A stretch of DNA of 6,394 bases from Gammaproteobacteria bacterium. Its GTDB lineage: Bacteria; Pseudomonadota; Gammaproteobacteria; DSM-19610. Below, one piece after another: positions 4,203 through 6,394 of the stretch (the stretch's first letter is position 1; each line of letters starts with the position of its first letter). Below the pieces are notes generated by a model. It saw only the letters and a list, made by a program, of their open reading frames with translations, ran no database searches and had not been told where the DNA came from. Location: contig DRQL01000202.1 of NCBI GenBank assembly GCA_011371465.1, positions 1 to 6,394 of the forward strand. The letters run 5' to 3'. The position numbers were made by a program, and so were the translations under genes.

Positions 4203-6394
4203 ATGAAAGAGAAACTCGTTTTAATCGGCAACGGCATGGCCGGCGTACGCGCCCTGGAAGAACTGCTGAAGCTGTCGCCCGAGCAGTACGACATCAGCGT
4301 GTTCGGCGGTGAACCCTATGGCAACTACAACCGTATCCTGCTTTCACCGGTGCTGGCCGGTGAGAAGACCATCGATGAAATCATGCTCAACGATGAGCAG
4401 TGGTACACGGACAACGGCATCACCCTGCACAAGGGCAAGTGGGTCGAGGAGGTCAATCGCGCACAGCGTCTGGTGCGTGCTTCCGACGGCACGGAAGAAA
4501 AGTACGATCGCCTGATCATCGCCACCGGTTCCAACCCGTTCATCATCCCGATTCCCGGCAATGAACTGGACGGTGTGATTTCCTTCCGCGATATCGCCGA
4601 CGTCGACAAGATGCTGGCGGCTGCGAAAAAGGAAGGCGGCAAGGCGGTCGTGATCGGTGGCGGCCTGCTTGGCCTGGAAGCCGCCAACGGCCTGATGAAG
4701 CAGGGCATGGACGTGACTGTGGTGCACCTCATGGACACCCTGATGGAACGCCAGCTCGACAAACCGGCCGGCGCGCTGTTGAAAGCCTCGCTGGAAGAAA
4801 AGGGTATGAAGTTCCTGATGGAGGCCCAGACCGAAGCGGTGCTCGGCAAGGAACGGGTCGAGGCGGTACGCTTCAAGGACGGCCTGGAGATTCCCGCTGA
4901 CATCGTGGTGATGGCGGTCGGTATCAAGCCGAATATCGAACTGGCTGAAAAAATCGGCCTGCACTGCGAACGCGGCATCGTGGTCAACGACACCATGCAG
5001 ACCTTTGACCCGCGCATCTACTCCGTGGGCGAGTGCGTGCAGCACCGCGGACAGACCTATGGCCTGGTAGCGCCCCTGTTCGAGCAGGCCAAGGTCTGCG
5101 CCAATCATCTCGCGCACCTGGGTATCGCCCGCTACGAAGGCTCGGTGACCTCCACCAAGCTGAAGGTGACCGGTATCGACCTGTTCTCGGCCGGTGATTT
5201 CCACGGCGACGAGGATACCGAGGAACTGGTGCTGCAGGATCCCGGGCGCGGCGTGTACAAGAAGGTCGTGCTGCGCGACAACCGCATCATCGGCGCCGTG
5301 ATGTACGGCGATACCATCGACGGGACCTGGTACTTTGAACTGATGCGCGACGACACGGATGTGTCGGACCTGCGCGACCACCTGCTGTTCGGACAGGCGC
5401 ACCTGGGCGACTCCGGGCATGGGGACGACAACCGCGTGGCGGCCATGGCCGACACGGCCGAGATCTGCGGCTGTAACGGCGTCTGCAAGGGCGACATTGT
5501 CAGCGCCATTACCAAAAAGAACCTGTTCACGCTGGAGGATGTGCGTGCGCACACCAAGGCGTCGAGTTCCTGCGGTTCCTGCACCGGCCTGGTGGAGGCG
5601 CTGCTGGCGCACACCCTGGGTGGTGACTATTCCGCGTCACCGGCCAAAAAGCCGCTGTGTGGCTGCACCGAGTTCACGCACGATGAAATCCGCGCTGCGA
5701 TTCGTGACAACGAACTGAAAGACATACCGGCGACCCAGCAATTCCTGGAGTGGAAAACGCCGGACGGCTGCGCCAAATGCCGTCCCGCGCTCAACTACTA
5801 CCTGTTGTGCCAGTGGCCGGGAGAATTCAGGGACGACAGCCAGTCACGTTTTATCAACGAGCGCGCCCACGCCAACATCCAGAAGGATGCCACCTACTCG
5901 GTCATTCCCCGCATGTGGGGTGGCGAGACCACACCGGCGGAACTCAAGGCGATTGCCGAAGTGGCGGAAAAATACAAGGTCAAGACGGTGCACATTACCG
6001 GTGGGCAGCGTATTTCCCTGTTCGGCCTGAAAAAGGAAGAGCTGCCGAAGATCTGGGGCGAACTGAATGAAGCCGGCCTGGTGTCCGGGCACGCGTATGG
6101 CAAGGCGTTGCGTACCGTGAAGACCTGTGTCGGCAAGGAGTGGTGCCGTTTCGGTACCCAGGACTCGACGCAGATGGGCATCGCCCTGGAAAAGATGACC
6201 TGGGGCAGCTGGACGCCGCACAAGTACAAGATGGCGGTATCGGGTTGTCCGCGCAACTGTGCCGAAGCCACCATCAAGGACTTTGGTGTGGTCTGTGTGG
6301 ATTCCGGTTACGAGCTGCACGTGGGCGGTAACGGCGGTATCAAGGTTCGTGCTACCGATTACCTGTGTGCGGTGAAGACACCGGAAGAAGTCAA
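4203..6394 (+). CDS. nirB: NAD(P)H nitrite reductase, large subunit (3' end beyond window)
   Basis: NirB reduces nitrite to ammonium in the cytoplasm with six electrons from NAD(P)H. The frame is open from ATG 4203 to the window end (730 codons); by comparison with ~850-aa relatives, roughly the last 100 residues are missing. Domains in order: FAD-binding fold (IGNGMAG at 8-14); NAD(P)H-binding fold (GGGLLG at 152-157); BFD-like [2Fe-2S] domain with C422, C424, C427 and C457-x2-C460; a second BFD-like region with CGC at 486-488 and C523-x2-C526 in GCAKCRPALNYYL; then the sulfite/nitrite reductase half. There, TCVGKEWC (C642, C648) and SGCPRNC (C682, C686) supply the four cysteines that hold the [4Fe-4S] cluster coupled to siroheme. 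The translation shows no frameshift or missing ligand. The upstream sigma-54 promoter and NtrC-like site, and the divergent transporter, argue for an assimilatory role; nasB is an alternative name. nirD is expected downstream. Confidence 0.96.
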   Translation, partial: MKEKLVLIGNGMAGVRALEELLKLSPEQYDISVFGGEPYGNYNRILLSPVLAGEKTIDEIMLNDEQWYTDNGITLHKGKWVEEVNRAQRLVRASDGTEEKYDRLIIATGSNPFIIPIPGNELDGVISFRDIADVDKMLAAAKKEGGKAVVIGGGLLGLEAANGLMKQGMDVTVVHLMDTLMERQLDKPAGALLKASLEEKGMKFLMEAQTEAVLGKERVEAVRFKDGLEIPADIVVMAVGIKPNIELAEKIGLHCERGIVVNDTMQTFDPRIYSVGECVQHRGQTYGLVAPLFEQAKVCANHLAHLGIARYEGSVTSTKLKVTGIDLFSAGDFHGDEDTEELVLQDPGRGVYKKVVLRDNRIIGAVMYGDTIDGTWYFELMRDDTDVSDLRDHLLFGQAHLGDSGHGDDNRVAAMADTAEICGCNGVCKGDIVSAITKKNLFTLEDVRAHTKASSSCGSCTGLVEALLAHTLGGDYSASPAKKPLCGCTEFTHDEIRAAIRDNELKDIPATQQFLEWKTPDGCAKCRPALNYYLLCQWPGEFRDDSQSRFINERAHANIQKDATYSVIPRMWGGETTPAELKAIAEVAEKYKVKTVHITGGQRISLFGLKKEELPKIWGELNEAGLVSGHAYGKALRTVKTCVGKEWCRFGTQDSTQMGIALEKMTWGSWTPHKYKMAVSGCPRNCAEATIKDFGVVCVDSGYELHVGGNGGIKVRATDYLCAVKTPEEV

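Noticed and set aside
4015..4206. 63-aa open frame on the plus strand overlapping the nirB start
   Set aside because: It runs through the NtrC-like site and the sigma-54 promoter and begins upstream of the predicted transcript start.
4344..5612. 422-aa open frame on the minus strand opposite nirB
   Set aside because: It is antisense to well-conserved NirB domains and has no motif or promoter of its own.

Overview
This 6.4-kb window looks like chromosomal DNA of a free-living, GC-rich gammaproteobacterium. The evidence is an RF3-like prfC end, a nitrate-assimilation gene order like the one I recall around PA1779-PA1783 of Pseudomonas aeruginosa, sigma-54/NtrC-type control sites, and REP hairpins with a GTAG foot. 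Genus cannot be told from the sequence alone.

Layout. Positions 1-200 (+) are the last ~66 codons of prfC (peptide chain release factor 3). Positions 201-596 are a convergent intergenic region holding four GTAG-type REP hairpins and, between two of them, an 84-bp diverged second copy of the 3' end of the neighbouring kinase gene. Positions 597-2294 (-) encode a PP2C phosphatase-Ser/Thr kinase fusion with a C-terminal membrane anchor. Positions 2312-3781 (-) encode a NarK/NasA-type nitrate transporter of the major facilitator superfamily, 17 bp upstream of the kinase and probably in one operon with it. Positions 3782-4202 are the divergent control region. Positions 4203-6394 (+) are the first 730 codons of nirB, the large subunit of NAD(P)H nitrite reductase, cut by the window end.

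How it works together. The transporter brings nitrate in and NirB reduces nitrite to ammonium; nirD and an assimilatory nitrate reductase gene probably lie beyond the right edge. Both transcription units start at sites matching the sigma-54 consensus TGGCACR-N4-TTGCW at every defined base, facing outward, and a near-perfect NtrC-type palindrome lies between them, 120 bp upstream of the predicted nirB start. This points to co-regulation by nitrogen limitation. The predicted leaders are only about 33 and 24 nt, which leaves no room for the antitermination hairpins that control many nas operons. The kinase-phosphatase travels with this cluster, but its substrate is unknown.

The most unusual feature is the REP-flanked remnant of the kinase 3' end. 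It differs from the intact copy at 10 of 84 positions, yet six changes are synonymous and the two altered codons are conservative, so it appears to come from a once-functional diverged allele rather than from a freely decaying duplicate.
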